A stretch of DNA of 64,000 bases from an uncultured Fusobacterium sp. (lineage in GTDB: Bacteria > Fusobacteriota > Fusobacteriia > Fusobacteriales > Fusobacteriaceae). This document shows, piece by piece, positions 54,491 through 63,463 of the stretch. The first letter of the stretch is position 1, and the number at the start of each line of letters is the position of its first letter. The DNA lies in assembly GCA_900541465.1 (NCBI GenBank), contig UQJY01000003.1:32529-96528 (forward strand). Direction: 5' to 3'. Both the position numbers and the translations under genes were made by a program. Below the pieces are notes generated by a model that was not told the origin of the DNA, ran no database searches, and saw nothing but the letters and a program-made list of their open reading frames with translations.

Positions 54491-55504
54491 TTAAAGTTTT
54501 TCTTCCAAAAGGTCTAAAATTTCTTTTTCTACAGATTCATCATATGAATCAAAATATTTATGAGAATAATCCTCTTTCACCTTTCTTTCAGGTCTGTCTG
54601 GAACTACATAACTTACATTTGGATTGTTATACACTCCCCATCTTGTAGGACTCTGAGTTTTTTTATTAGGATATATCGCCACAATATTTTTTTGAAGAGA
54701 ACCGGCAATATGTGTAGGCCCTGTTGAACCGCCGAAATACACCTTTCCTCTTTCTATAACTGCTGCAAGATTTAAAAGAGAACCCCCGTTTGCAAAAAGA
54801 TAAACTCTCTCTCTTCCAATTTTATTTATTATATTCTGTCCTCTCTCTTCTTCTGAAATATGGCAGGTAATAATTATGTTTAAATTTTCAACCCTGTCAT
54901 AAATTTTTTGAAGCAGAGAAACATACTGATCATCTGTAATATTTTTTGCAGATCCTCCCATAAAAGGATTTACCACAAGAGTTTTTTCTCCTATATTATT
55001 TTCTTTGAAAAATCTTTCAGCAACTTCTCTGTGATTTTTCTCAAGATAAATTTTTGTTTCTTTTTCAAAAAGCTCATCAAATTTTTCCGGGTCAATCTTT
55101 CTTATTAAATCCAGATTATAGTCAGCTTCATTCTTTACAGACTTTGATCTTTTCTGATAAACTCCGTGATTAAAAGCAAAGAAAGATGAAAGTTTTGAAA
55201 TCGGCCCTATTCTTTTTTCAGCTCCGCTTGCTTTTGCAAGTTTTGCTATATAGCTGTCGTTATATAATGCAACAAATATATCTGCATTAAAATATTTTAT
55301 TTTTTCAAGAAGTTCTTCCTGTCTGAAATCATCTATCTTATAAACCCTGTCAACATAAGGAAGATTTTTTACAATCTCATAATTATAATTTCTCACCAGA
55401 AGAATTATTTCAGCTTCAGGATACATTTTTTTTGCCATAAAAAAGCTGGGAATTGAAAGTATTAAATCCCCTATTTTATCTGTTCTTGATATTATTATTT
55501 TCAT
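54491..55504 (-). CDS. Glycosyltransferase family 9
   Basis: 337 residues. Motifs: IIISRTDKIGDLILSIPSFFMAKK, LVVNPFMGGSAKNITDDQY, YFGGSTGPTHIAGSLQKNIVAIYP. Compared with the other two it lacks the C-terminal Cys cluster and has a different C-terminal tail, so its sugar specificity may differ. It overlaps the GT2 gene by 29 bp. Confidence 0.85.
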   Translation of the reverse strand: MKIIISRTDKIGDLILSIPSFFMAKKMYPEAEIILLVRNYNYEIVKNLPYVDRVYKIDDFRQEELLEKIKYFNADIFVALYNDSYIAKLAKASGAEKRIGPISKLSSFFAFNHGVYQKRSKSVKNEADYNLDLIRKIDPEKFDELFEKETKIYLEKNHREVAERFFKENNIGEKTLVVNPFMGGSAKNITDDQYVSLLQKIYDRVENLNIIITCHISEEERGQNIINKIGRERVYLFANGGSLLNLAAVIERGKVYFGGSTGPTHIAGSLQKNIVAIYPNKKTQSPTRWGVYNNPNVSYVVPDRPERKVKEDYSHKYFDSYDESVEKEILDLLEEKL

Positions 55505-56258
55505 AATATGCTCCGTTTTTATAAATTTCTCTAAGTTTAAAATATTTTACCATTGAATACATAGAGCTTGCACAAGCTATCATAAGCCCCTCTATACCAT
55601 CTAAAAATCCAAGTCTTATTATATACATTTTTATAAATTTATAGATTGGATTAAAAATAATCTGAAGTGCAGAAGGCTTTTTCCCTTTTTTATAATATTC
55701 AACAGCTCCCTCTGTTGTGTATCTGTTAAATTTTACAAAATAATCTTGAAGAGTCAGGTAGCTGTGATGAAGAATATCTTCTTTTAATGTATAAACTTTT
55801 TTATCAGTCTGAAATTCTTCATGAACCATATTGTCATTAAATCTTCCTGCTGACTTTTTAAAAAGTCTTATGTGATATGAATTGCTCCAGCCACCATGTT
55901 TTAATTTTTTTCCAAAACATACAGAAGAAAAATTTATTGTAAATACTTCCCCTTCTATTTCTCCATTTTTAATTTTTATTATTTTTTCTTTAAGAGCAGG
56001 AGAAATCTCTTCATCTGCATCAATATTTAAAACCCATTCATGAGAAGCACTGTCTATAGCTTTATTTCTCTGCATTCCATATCCAAGCCATTTCTGATAT
56101 ATAAATTTTGCTCCAAATTTTTCTGCTATCTCTTTTGTTCTGTCAGTTGAACCGCTGTCAATAATAACTATTTCATCAGCAAATTCCTTTACAGAATTTA
56201 ATGTTTTTTCAAGTATTCTTTCTTCATTAAGTGTTATCATTGCAACTGATAATCCCAT
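55476..56258 (-). CDS. Glycosyltransferase family 2 (WaaE/KdtX-like)
   Basis: 260 residues from the ATG at 56256-56258, which has better spacing to AAGGGGA than the ATG two codons upstream. GT-A fold: LSVAMITLNEERILEKTLNSV, IIDSGSTDRTKEIAEKFGA, LNIDADEEISPALKEKI (DxD). An aromatic membrane-associated tail follows. The sequence resembles beta-1,4-glucosyltransferases of LPS core (WaaE/KdtX). It overlaps the next GT9 gene. Confidence 0.84.
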   Translation of the reverse strand: MGLSVAMITLNEERILEKTLNSVKEFADEIVIIDSGSTDRTKEIAEKFGAKFIYQKWLGYGMQRNKAIDSASHEWVLNIDADEEISPALKEKIIKIKNGEIEGEVFTINFSSVCFGKKLKHGGWSNSYHIRLFKKSAGRFNDNMVHEEFQTDKKVYTLKEDILHHSYLTLQDYFVKFNRYTTEGAVEYYKKGKKPSALQIIFNPIYKFIKMYIIRLGFLDGIEGLMIACASSMYSMVKYFKLREIYKNGAYYENNNIKNR

Positions 56259-56279
56259 AATCATATCCCCTTTAAAATT

Positions 56280-57359
56280 TTATGATACCCAGCCGTAAAT
56301 TTTTCCAAGCAGAAGATTTCTTCCAACCATAAGATTTATTTTAAATTTTTCCGGTGTAAATTTTCTAAGTTCTATTCTTCTTATCATATCCCAATTTGGA
56401 GAATATGAGTTTGTTCCTTTTTTAGTTGTGATAAATCCTTTCACTCCTAAAGTTTTTAAAAGAGAAACTGTCTCTCTGCTTCTGTGCCCCCACGGCCAGC
56501 AGAAATATTCAACTTTATTTCCCAGTTTTTCTTCTATTATATTTTTATTTAACAAAAATTCTTCACTGATACGTTTTTCAGCATCTTCCCAAGCTTCAAC
56601 CATCACATAAGGCTCTATATGTTCATCAACATATTTCTGCCCCAGTGTTAAAATCTCTTTTTCGCTTTTTCCCTTTAACTCTTTAAAATAATATTCCTGA
56701 AATTTTTTAAAAAATTCTCTGTTAATTATAAAACCTTTTCCGGAATATTCACCGCGTTTTGGAAATTTAGGAAATCCCTCTTCCACATCTCCATAAAGAA
56801 AAACATCTGTACAATCTGTACTTTCTTTTTCAAACACTCCCTGAAATTCAAGCCCTTTAAATATTGCCATATGTTTGTGAGAATGTGCCTGAAAATCCAC
56901 AAGCCCGCTGTCATACATCTCTTTTATTTCAGACCAAGTCATATACTGCTCTGTCGTTCCGTCTCCCAAAGCATTATATTTTTTTATTGCATTGTAGTTT
57001 GCTGTCCCGTTTATTTCTATCTTTGTTTCTCCCCATCTTTTTTCGCCGATATACAAAGTATTTAAAAATACTGTGGCTTTCATATTATATTTTTTTAAAA
57101 GAGGAAAAACAATTTTATAATTATCATAATATCCATCATCAAAAGTTATAAGAACACTGTTTTTCGGTGTTTCTTTTTTCCCGTATTCTGAAAGGGTAAT
57201 TGTATTCATATTTTTTTCTTTTAAAATTTTCAAATGTTCTTCAAAAACTTCAGGTTTTACATTTGAAAGATTATTTACCTGATGATAAAGAAAAACAGGG
57301 ATACCTTTTCCCATAAAAAAAATTAAAGCCAGTAAAATAATTATTGCTGCATATATCAT
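56280..57359 (-). CDS. Polysaccharide deacetylase family protein (NodB domain)
   Basis: 359 residues. One N-terminal membrane segment (about 2-20) anchors it. NodB motifs: FLYHQVNN, ITFDDGYYDN (metal Asp-Asp) and FQAHSHKHMA (His-His). The C-terminal half continues with EYFCWPWGHRSRE. It probably removes acetyl groups from an envelope glycan. It is the first gene of the LPS cluster, starting after GGAGG. Confidence 0.86.
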   Translation of the reverse strand: MIYAAIIILLALIFFMGKGIPVFLYHQVNNLSNVKPEVFEEHLKILKEKNMNTITLSEYGKKETPKNSVLITFDDGYYDNYKIVFPLLKKYNMKATVFLNTLYIGEKRWGETKIEINGTANYNAIKKYNALGDGTTEQYMTWSEIKEMYDSGLVDFQAHSHKHMAIFKGLEFQGVFEKESTDCTDVFLYGDVEEGFPKFPKRGEYSGKGFIINREFFKKFQEYYFKELKGKSEKEILTLGQKYVDEHIEPYVMVEAWEDAEKRISEEFLLNKNIIEEKLGNKVEYFCWPWGHRSRETVSLLKTLGVKGFITTKKGTNSYSPNWDMIRRIELRKFTPEKFKINLMVGRNLLLGKIYGWVS

Positions 57360-57504
57360 AAAATTCCTCCAAAATTGAAAAAATCATATTAGAATATTTA
57401 TATAGATTATAAAAAAATATATTTAACTTTATTTTTATTTATCTATAAATAATTATATCAGATTATAAATTAAAAATAAACTTATTCGGAAAAAATCAAA
57501 AAGT

Positions 57505-58338
57505 TTATTTATATATCTCCGTCATTTTTAATGAACGTTCCCTGAACCAATTTCTAAGTTCCAAAGGTTCAAGAATTTCAGCTTCATTCCAGAAAGCAGA
57601 AAAATATCTTTTTCCTTGAAGTTCAGAACACTGAAATACACAGATATTTCCTTCCTGCTTTAAAAGTTTCGGCCTGTAAGTTTTTACTCTTTTTAAAATT
57701 TCAAGCCCCTCGTCTGTAAATTTTACTTTCACTCTTTTATTATAAGAAAGAAAAGGATCAAAATTTTCTATCACTTCATGGACAAAATCATTTTCTCCCT
57801 CATAAACTTTTTTTTCAGTCACATATACAGCCTTTATATTTCTAAGTGTAAAGTTTTTAAATCTCTTTTCATCTTCATCATAAGAAAAAAGATAATTTTT
57901 AAGCTCCAGCTCTGATGATGCCATATAATAGGGAGATATTGTTTTTTTTGTTCCATCTGCAAAAGTTACTATTATTTTCTTTTTATTTTCTACACCGCAC
58001 ATTATTTTTTCAGTTATGTTTTTAAAAATAAAAAGCTCCCTGCTTTTTTTAGACTGCTGTGCATAATAAAAAAATATATTTCTGAAATATTCAGCTTCAA
58101 CCTCTATTTTCTTTTCAGCTAAAAAAGAATAATAATTTTCAAGATTTTTCTTATTAAGATTAAACTGAATTATTTTTTTTGAACCGTTGTATTTATAGTT
58201 GTATATCTGTTTAAATCCCTTTGAGTTTTCAAAAATATAGTTGCATAAAAAGTTTTTTGTAATTCTGAAATCTTCCAAGTCGCTTTCTATTATTTTATAT
58301 ATTTCATTGGGAACAGTAATTCTTAATTTTTTCTCCAT
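57505..58338 (-). CDS. WYL-domain transcription factor with ribbon-helix-helix N terminus
   Basis: 277 residues. Residues 1-40 (KKLRITVPNEIYKIIESDLEDFRITKNFLCNYIF) look like a ribbon-helix-helix DNA-binding domain rather than the more common HTH. Residues about 118-180 (KKIIVTFADGTKKTISPYYMASSELELKNYLFSYDED...LRNIKAVYV) match a WYL ligand domain, and the C-terminal ~75 residues resemble a WCX extension (VKFTDEGLEILKRVKTYRPKLL). It is divergent from the symporter gene. Regulation of that gene is inferred. Confidence 0.72.
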   Translation of the reverse strand: MEKKLRITVPNEIYKIIESDLEDFRITKNFLCNYIFENSKGFKQIYNYKYNGSKKIIQFNLNKKNLENYYSFLAEKKIEVEAEYFRNIFFYYAQQSKKSRELFIFKNITEKIMCGVENKKKIIVTFADGTKKTISPYYMASSELELKNYLFSYDEDEKRFKNFTLRNIKAVYVTEKKVYEGENDFVHEVIENFDPFLSYNKRVKVKFTDEGLEILKRVKTYRPKLLKQEGNICVFQCSELQGKRYFSAFWNEAEILEPLELRNWFRERSLKMTEIYK

Positions 58339-58399
58339 AATTTCTCCTGTAAATTTTCTCTACATATTTAGAATAACATTTTTTAAAAAATAATACAAA

Positions 58400-58446
58400 T
58401 TCATATTTTATGAACAAAAAATATTTTTTTATTATTGCAGTACAAT
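58400..58446. promoter_or_regulatory. Operator-like palindromes in the WYL-symporter divergent spacer
   Basis: TTCATA-N3-TATGAA at 58400-58414 is a perfect palindrome, and ATTG-N5-CAAT lies at 58434-58446. TGCAGTA (58436-58442) recurs inverted as TACTGCA (58502-58508). Candidate binding sites for the RHH-WYL protein. Confidence 0.4.
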
Positions 58447-58571
58447 ATTTTTTTAATATATACCTGAACAAAATTATTAACTTATTGAAGTATGGATATA
58501 TTACTGCATAAATTATAAAATGTTTCTATATTATAAAAATTACTTATAAAAATATTTTTGGAGGACTTCAT

Positions 58572-59822
58572 ATGACAAAAAAGAAAAAAACATTTTGGGA
58601 AAATTACCGTTTCTCAATTATACTTCTTGGTTCAATAATTCTTGGAAGTATATTAGGGGGCGTTATGAAAGACAAGGCTTCACTGTTTAAGCCTTTCGGA
58701 GATTTATTCATCAATGCAATGTTCACAATCGTTGTGCCTTTAGTTTTTGTAACAATAAGCAGTTCTGTTGCAGGTATGAGCAATATGAAAAGACTTGGAA
58801 ATATTTTAAAAAGTCTTCTTCTTGTTTTCTTCTCAACAGGATTTGTTGCATCAATTATTATTATAATTATTGTTTTAATTTATCCGCCTGCTCAGGGAAT
58901 AAGTCTTAACCTTCCGCCTGCAGAAGCATTAAAACCATTCCAGACAGGTGATCAGATTGTAGCTGCTCTTACAGTTACAGATTTCCCTCAGCTTATTTCA
59001 AGAAGTAACATGCTTCCTCTTATAATTTTTTCTATTGTATTTGGACTTTGTGTAAATATGATAGGAGAAAAAGGAAGAGTTATTGCAAATGGTTTAGATG
59101 CCCTTGCAGCTGTATTTTTAAAAATGATTAATCTTTTAATGTACTATGCACCAATAGGTCTTGGAGCTTATTTTGCAGCTTTAGTCGGACAATACGGACA
59201 GGAACTTCTTGGTTCTTATGCCAGAGCAATGCTTATATATTATCCCCTATGCTTTGCTTATTTGTTTATTGCCTTTCCTGCTTATGCTTACATATCTGCC
59301 GGAATGGACGGACTAAAATCATTAAAATATGTCGTTTCCCCTGCAATTACAGCTGTGGCAACTCAAAGCTCCATTGCAACACTTCCTGTAAACTTGGAAG
59401 CATGTGAAAATATAGGTGTACCTAAAGACATCAGAGAAATTGTTCTTCCTATAGGAGCTACTGCTCACATGGACGGAACTTGTTTCAGTACAATTTTAAA
59501 AATTTCTTTCCTTTTTGGAATTTTTGATATTCCGTTCACAGGAATCGGAACTTTTGTAAGTGCTGTTCTTATAGCTCTTGTTGGAGGAGTTGTAATGTCT
59601 GGTGTTCCTGGAGGAGGGCTTATCGGAGAAATGTTTATCGTTTCAATATATGGTTTCCCTCCTGAAGCATTCCCAATAATTGCAACAATAGGTTACCTTG
59701 TTGACCCTCCTGCAACAATGATAAATGCCAGCGGAGATACAATTGCTTCTATGCTTGTTGCAAGACTTGTTGAAGGAAAAGACTGGATTTTAAAAGGAAA
59801 AAATAATACTGAAACTGTATAA
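58572..59822 (+). CDS. Dicarboxylate/amino acid:cation symporter (DAACS family)
   Basis: 416 residues with the DAACS hallmarks: IIFSIVFGLC, PIGATAHMDGTCFSTIL and GGVVMSGVPGGGLIGEMFI (HP2), ending in VDPPATMINASGDTIASML. Members use Na+ or H+ to import glutamate, aspartate, serine/threonine or C4 acids. The variant AHMDGT differs from the ordinary N(M/T)DGT, so the substrate may not be glutamate. A glutamate- or serine-fermenter role is plausible. GGAGG precedes the ATG. Confidence 0.9.
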   Translation: MTKKKKTFWENYRFSIILLGSIILGSILGGVMKDKASLFKPFGDLFINAMFTIVVPLVFVTISSSVAGMSNMKRLGNILKSLLLVFFSTGFVASIIIIIIVLIYPPAQGISLNLPPAEALKPFQTGDQIVAALTVTDFPQLISRSNMLPLIIFSIVFGLCVNMIGEKGRVIANGLDALAAVFLKMINLLMYYAPIGLGAYFAALVGQYGQELLGSYARAMLIYYPLCFAYLFIAFPAYAYISAGMDGLKSLKYVVSPAITAVATQSSIATLPVNLEACENIGVPKDIREIVLPIGATAHMDGTCFSTILKISFLFGIFDIPFTGIGTFVSAVLIALVGGVVMSGVPGGGLIGEMFIVSIYGFPPEAFPIIATIGYLVDPPATMINASGDTIASMLVARLVEGKDWILKGKNNTETV

Positions 59823-59834
59823 GCCAAAGTATTT

Positions 59835-59863
59835 TTGACAATTTTTTCTCCCTAAAGTATAAT
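59835..59863 (+). promoter_or_regulatory. Consensus promoter of the sRNA candidate
   Basis: TTGACA (59835-59840), exactly 17 bp, TATAAT (59858-59863): a full consensus sigma-70 promoter 12 bp after the symporter stop codon, with no gene ahead of it on this strand before a terminator. Confidence 0.8.
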
Positions 59864-59869
59864 ATTAAT

Positions 59870-59936
59870 GTAATTCTGGGGAGAATTAAATAAAAGGTCT
59901 TAAGAAAAGTTTTATCTTTCTCTTAAGACCTTTTTG
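59870..59936 (+). ncRNA. Candidate small RNA of about 67 nt
   Basis: The consensus promoter leads into a 7-bp perfect hairpin TAATTCT (59871-59877) / AGAATTA (59882-59888) with a GGGG loop, then a long terminator hairpin (59892-59935, AAAAGGTCTTAAGA / TCTTAAGACCTTTTT) with a T5 run. There is no ATG with a ribosome site. The terminator also ends the convergent gene at 59953. Target unknown. Confidence 0.65.
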
Positions 59937-59952
59937 TTTTACTGGGGATTAT

Positions 59953-60315
59953 TTAATATCTGAAAACTTCTTTGTCATTTTTTATTCCAGAAGTATCAAT
60001 TTCTATTTTTGTAAGAACGAAATTTCCGTTCATCTCTTTCAACATATCATTTACAGAAGATGCTATTTTATCTGCATAAATTTTATAATTTTTTGTATCC
60101 ACCTGAGAATTTCTTGCAAATTCTATATCTATTTCAACTCTTCCGTTTTTTTCTATATCAACTTCTATTTCTTTTACCTCTATATTTTTTCCCTCTTCTA
60201 AAACAGGAAAGTTGTTATAAAGTTTATTTTCAATCATATGTTCCTCTTTGTCGTAATGCCCTGCAAAAGATGCTGCAGTCATAAGAAAAAACAGTGCCGC
60301 TGCCAATTTTTTCAT
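59953..60315 (-). CDS. Small secreted protein of unknown function
   Basis: 120 residues from the second Met codon (GAGGAGGACAAA upstream); the first Met adds one residue. A Sec signal (MKKLAAALFFLMTAASFA) is followed by a mature region of about 100 residues alternating Lys/Glu-rich stretches (VEIDIEFARNSQVDTKNYKIYADKIASSVNDML). It has no cysteines and no recognised family. Probable periplasmic or surface protein. Confidence 0.65.
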   Translation of the reverse strand: MKKLAAALFFLMTAASFAGHYDKEEHMIENKLYNNFPVLEEGKNIEVKEIEVDIEKNGRVEIDIEFARNSQVDTKNYKIYADKIASSVNDMLKEMNGNFVLTKIEIDTSGIKNDKEVFRY

Positions 60316-60434
60316 CATTTTGTCCTCCTCATTTTTTTCTTTCAGTTTTTAGACGAAAAAAAATATAAAAAAGATATAAAATTTAAAGGAAATCAAAAAT
60401 TTTTTTCGTAAAAGAAAAATAGGAGGGGATTTTT

Positions 60435-61790
60435 ATGAAAAATATAATTTTAAAGCCAAAATTTACATTAATATCACTTATTTTGGGAGCAGTAATTTTT
60501 CTGCTTTCTCCATATGATTTTAAACTTACTGGGGCTGTTGTCCTTTCTGTTGAAGCCCTTGTTCTGTGGGGAGGTTCTGCTGTTGACAATGCAGCTGTTT
60601 CTCTTATTTTTCTTTTGGGAGCTTTAGGATTTTCCATTGCCTCTTTTAAAACTCTTTTTTATTTTCCCACAACAGAAAATTTTTACCTTATTATACTTTC
60701 ATATATAATTACAAAAGGAGTTACTGACACAGGAACTGCTTCTGTATTTTCAAAAAATATTATGGAAAAAATTGTAAAAAATCCTATACTTCTTATTGTG
60801 TTTTCATATGCAGCAGGATTTCTTCTTATATTTTTTATCCCTCAACCTTTCCCAAGGGTAATATTACTGGCAGCTTTTTACAGGGAGTTTTTTAAAAGCC
60901 AGAACATAAATGAAAAGAGCAGAGAGATTTTATATTTTAGTATTTTTACTGCTTCAACTTTCACTTCCATGTTCTTTATGAGCGGGGATATGCTTTTAAA
61001 TTACGTTGTAGTGGCTATTTCAAAAGCTGATATAAACTGGACACAGTGGGCATTATATATGAGTGTCCCTGCATTCTGCACCTGTATTTTAACATTTATA
61101 TTATTTCTTTTAGTTTTTAAAAAAGAGATTAAAAGCTGCTCTTTTAAAAATCTTAATTCTAAAAAAGAAAAAATTTCTCTGACTGCTGAACAGAAAAAAA
61201 TGTTTTTTGTATGCTCAGTTATATTTTTAGGATTTGCCACACAAAATATCCACCATCTTGGAGCAGCCTATATTATGCTTATAGGGGTTATCTTAAGTTT
61301 TATTTTTAAAATTATAAATTTTTCTGTTTATAAAAGCATAAACTGGAAGCTTTTAATATTTTTCACAGGGGCATTTTCTGTAGGAGGAGTTTTAAATGAT
61401 TCGGGAGCAGCTGATATTATTGTAGATAAACTTATGAAACTCACTCCCTCTGGAGACTTTAATGAAAAAATAATATTTTTAATAATTGTTACACTTATTC
61501 TTAACTTTTTCTTAGGAAGCGCTGTTACAACTTCATCTGTTGTAATTCCTACAATAGCCCAGCTTGGAATACTTCCTCCAAACTCTGCTGTGCTTACTCT
61601 TTTTGTCTACACAGTTGTAAGTGTGCAGTACATTCTCCCTTTCCATCATGCCACTGTCATGGTTGGATTTGGTGAAGGGCTTTACGGAAATAAAGTAATT
61701 ATAAAATATGGTCTTCTCCTTACAGTTCTCACATTTTTTATTGTTCTTTATATCTGTATTCCATGGTGGAGATTTTTAAATATTCTATAA
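60435..61790 (+). CDS. SLC13/DASS-type anion transporter
   Basis: 451 residues, about 11-12 membrane segments. Features: GFATQNIHHLGAAYIMLIGVILSF, LLIFFTGAFSVGGVLNDSGAADII, and ALTxxS-like GSAVTTSSVVIPTIAQLGI near the C terminus. It belongs to the divalent anion:sodium symporter group (or ArsB/NhaD superfamily), carrying dicarboxylates or sulfate. AGGAGGGG precedes the ATG. Substrate not identifiable. Confidence 0.82.
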   Translation: MKNIILKPKFTLISLILGAVIFLLSPYDFKLTGAVVLSVEALVLWGGSAVDNAAVSLIFLLGALGFSIASFKTLFYFPTTENFYLIILSYIITKGVTDTGTASVFSKNIMEKIVKNPILLIVFSYAAGFLLIFFIPQPFPRVILLAAFYREFFKSQNINEKSREILYFSIFTASTFTSMFFMSGDMLLNYVVVAISKADINWTQWALYMSVPAFCTCILTFILFLLVFKKEIKSCSFKNLNSKKEKISLTAEQKKMFFVCSVIFLGFATQNIHHLGAAYIMLIGVILSFIFKIINFSVYKSINWKLLIFFTGAFSVGGVLNDSGAADIIVDKLMKLTPSGDFNEKIIFLIIVTLILNFFLGSAVTTSSVVIPTIAQLGILPPNSAVLTLFVYTVVSVQYILPFHHATVMVGFGEGLYGNKVIIKYGLLLTVLTFFIVLYICIPWWRFLNIL

Positions 61791-61795
61791 ATACA

Positions 61796-61830
61796 AAGAG
61801 AGACGGCACAAAATTTGTACCGTCTCTCTT
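61796..61830. terminator. Bidirectional terminator between the DASS gene and cyuA
   Basis: AAGAGAGACGG (61796-61806) with CCGTCTCTCTT (61820-61830), extended by ACAAA/TTTGT inside. Convergent genes meet here. Confidence 0.85.
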
Positions 61831-61868
61831 AATATGAGTTAAAATTTATCTATAATGGGGTCTTTTGA

Positions 61869-63149
61869 TTATTTGTTGTTTATCATGATGTCTAAGATTA
61901 CTTCGTCAGTAACTTTCATTCCGTCTTGTCCTAAAATTCCTGCATTCTTAATTGTAGCTTCAACATTTCTTCCTACAATTCCTTCTCCGAATAAGAATTT
62001 TCTGTTTTTCTTAGCTGCATAGTAAGAATCGAATGCACAAGTAATTCCGCTTGCTATTTTTGTAGCACATGAGCTTTTTGCACCGTCACAGATTACACCA
62101 GAAAGAGTTCCAAGAGTTGTTTCTATTGCCCAATTGATTTGTTCTAAGCTTAACCCGTCTAAGAAAGAGATTGCTCCTGCTGCTCCGGCACTTGCACAGA
62201 TAGCTCCGCAGTATGCAGAAAGTCTTCCAATGTTGCTCTTAATATGGATTGTAGTCATATGAGAGAAAAATAATCCTCTTATTAATTCTTCGTGAGAAAT
62301 TCCTTTCATTTCACAGAATTTTATAACTCCAAGAGAAGCTGTCATTCCTTGGTTTCCGCTTCCGCTTGTTGTCATAACAGGCATTGAACATCCGTTCATT
62401 CTTGCATCACTTCCAGCTGATGCAAAACTTGCCATATTGTTTCTTATATCGTTTCCGTAAACTCCCTCTTCAATTCCTTCTTTTATTGTTTTTCCGATTG
62501 CAATTCCCCAGTCATTAGTTAATCCTTCTTTTGCTATTGCTGTATTGTAGTCGATAACTTTTTGGAAAATTGGTTCTATTAAAGAAAGGTCTATTGTTTT
62601 TGCAAGTTCATATATAAGTTTTACAGAAAGGAAGCTTCTGTCTGTCATAACGTCTCCGCCACATTTATCATCACAAGAACATCCTTTGATTTCTTCTCCG
62701 TTTTTCATAATTTTTGTAATGTTTGTATGGTAGTTTTGAATTTCTACCATTGCTGTATCATTTCCACAAGTTCCTTCAACTCTTATATATAATTTTACGT
62801 CTCCTTTATTTAAGAATACGTTTATTTTTCCAGAATTTACATAATCTCTTACTTCTGAAAGACGGTTTGTGTCAACATGAGAAATTACCATAAGTTCTCT
62901 TTCACAGTTTCCAAGGATAGCTCCCATTGCAACTGATGCTTCTATTCCAACCATTCCTTCTGAATTAGGTATTTTTACACTTTTAACATTTTTTATCATG
63001 TTCCCTGAAAGGTAAATATCTATTTTTTCAGGAACATTTCCTAATATACTTGTAAGCTTGCTTGCTGCATAAGCTATTGCTATTGGCTCTGTACATCCTT
63101 CTGCAGGTATTATTTCTTCATTTAATATACTTAAAATTTTATCAATCAT
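61869..63149 (-). CDS. cyuA: L-cysteine desulfidase (UPF0597/CyuA family)
   Basis: 426 residues, family length. Conserved cysteines and motifs: IIPAEGCTEPIAIAYAA at 14-30, GSDARMNGCSMPVMTTSGSGNQG near 240-260, GVICDGAKSSCATKIASG near 350. This resembles the catalytic domain of Fe-S serine dehydratases and E. coli CyuA/YhaM, which releases hydrogen sulfide, ammonia and pyruvate from cysteine. Its promoter is of the sigma-54 type (see below), as reported for clostridial cysteine desulfidase. GGAGG lies 7 bp before the ATG. Confidence 0.9.
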   Translation of the reverse strand: MIDKILSILNEEIIPAEGCTEPIAIAYAASKLTSILGNVPEKIDIYLSGNMIKNVKSVKIPNSEGMVGIEASVAMGAILGNCERELMVISHVDTNRLSEVRDYVNSGKINVFLNKGDVKLYIRVEGTCGNDTAMVEIQNYHTNITKIMKNGEEIKGCSCDDKCGGDVMTDRSFLSVKLIYELAKTIDLSLIEPIFQKVIDYNTAIAKEGLTNDWGIAIGKTIKEGIEEGVYGNDIRNNMASFASAGSDARMNGCSMPVMTTSGSGNQGMTASLGVIKFCEMKGISHEELIRGLFFSHMTTIHIKSNIGRLSAYCGAICASAGAAGAISFLDGLSLEQINWAIETTLGTLSGVICDGAKSSCATKIASGITCAFDSYYAAKKNRKFLFGEGIVGRNVEATIKNAGILGQDGMKVTDEVILDIMINNK

Positions 63150-63192
63150 TTTCAGCCTCCTAAAATTTATTTTTTATTTTCACCTTTATATT

Positions 63193-63211
63193 AAGCAATC
63201 TTTGTGCCAAA
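63193..63211 (-). promoter_or_regulatory. Sigma-54 (RpoN) promoter of cyuA
   Basis: On the minus strand TTGGCAC (63204-63210), N5, TTGCTT (63193-63198) matches the -24/-12 consensus (TTGGCAC-N5-TTGCA/T) in all core positions; the GG and GC doublets are 10 bp apart. The predicted start is near 63183, giving a 34-nt leader. Such promoters need an enhancer-binding ATPase. Confidence 0.85.
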
Positions 63212-63273
63212 ATATAAAAAATAAAAACATCTTAATTTTTCAACTATTACAATTTTTTCTCTAAAATTTTCTT

Positions 63274-63337
63274 TTTTCATTTTGAAAATTATTTTCATTT
63301 TGAAAAAATATATTTATATTTATTTTCATTTTGAAAA
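63274..63337 (-). promoter_or_regulatory. Three upstream activator-like inverted repeats for the cyuA sigma-54 promoter
   Basis: The 15-bp palindrome TTTTCA-N3-TGAAAA occurs three times, at 63274-63288, 63292-63306 and 63323-63337, with identical TTT centres. They lie about 90-155 bp upstream of the predicted start, the usual distance for enhancer sites. Start-to-start spacings are 18 and 31 bp. Confidence 0.75.
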
Positions 63338-63463
63338 AAATAGATAATATTTTTTATATTTTTCCCATTTTATACAAAAAATAAATTTTTATGTCATTTT
63401 CTATACATTTATATTTTTATATATGCTAAAATATATAAAATTTCAAAGGAGATTGTGTATATT

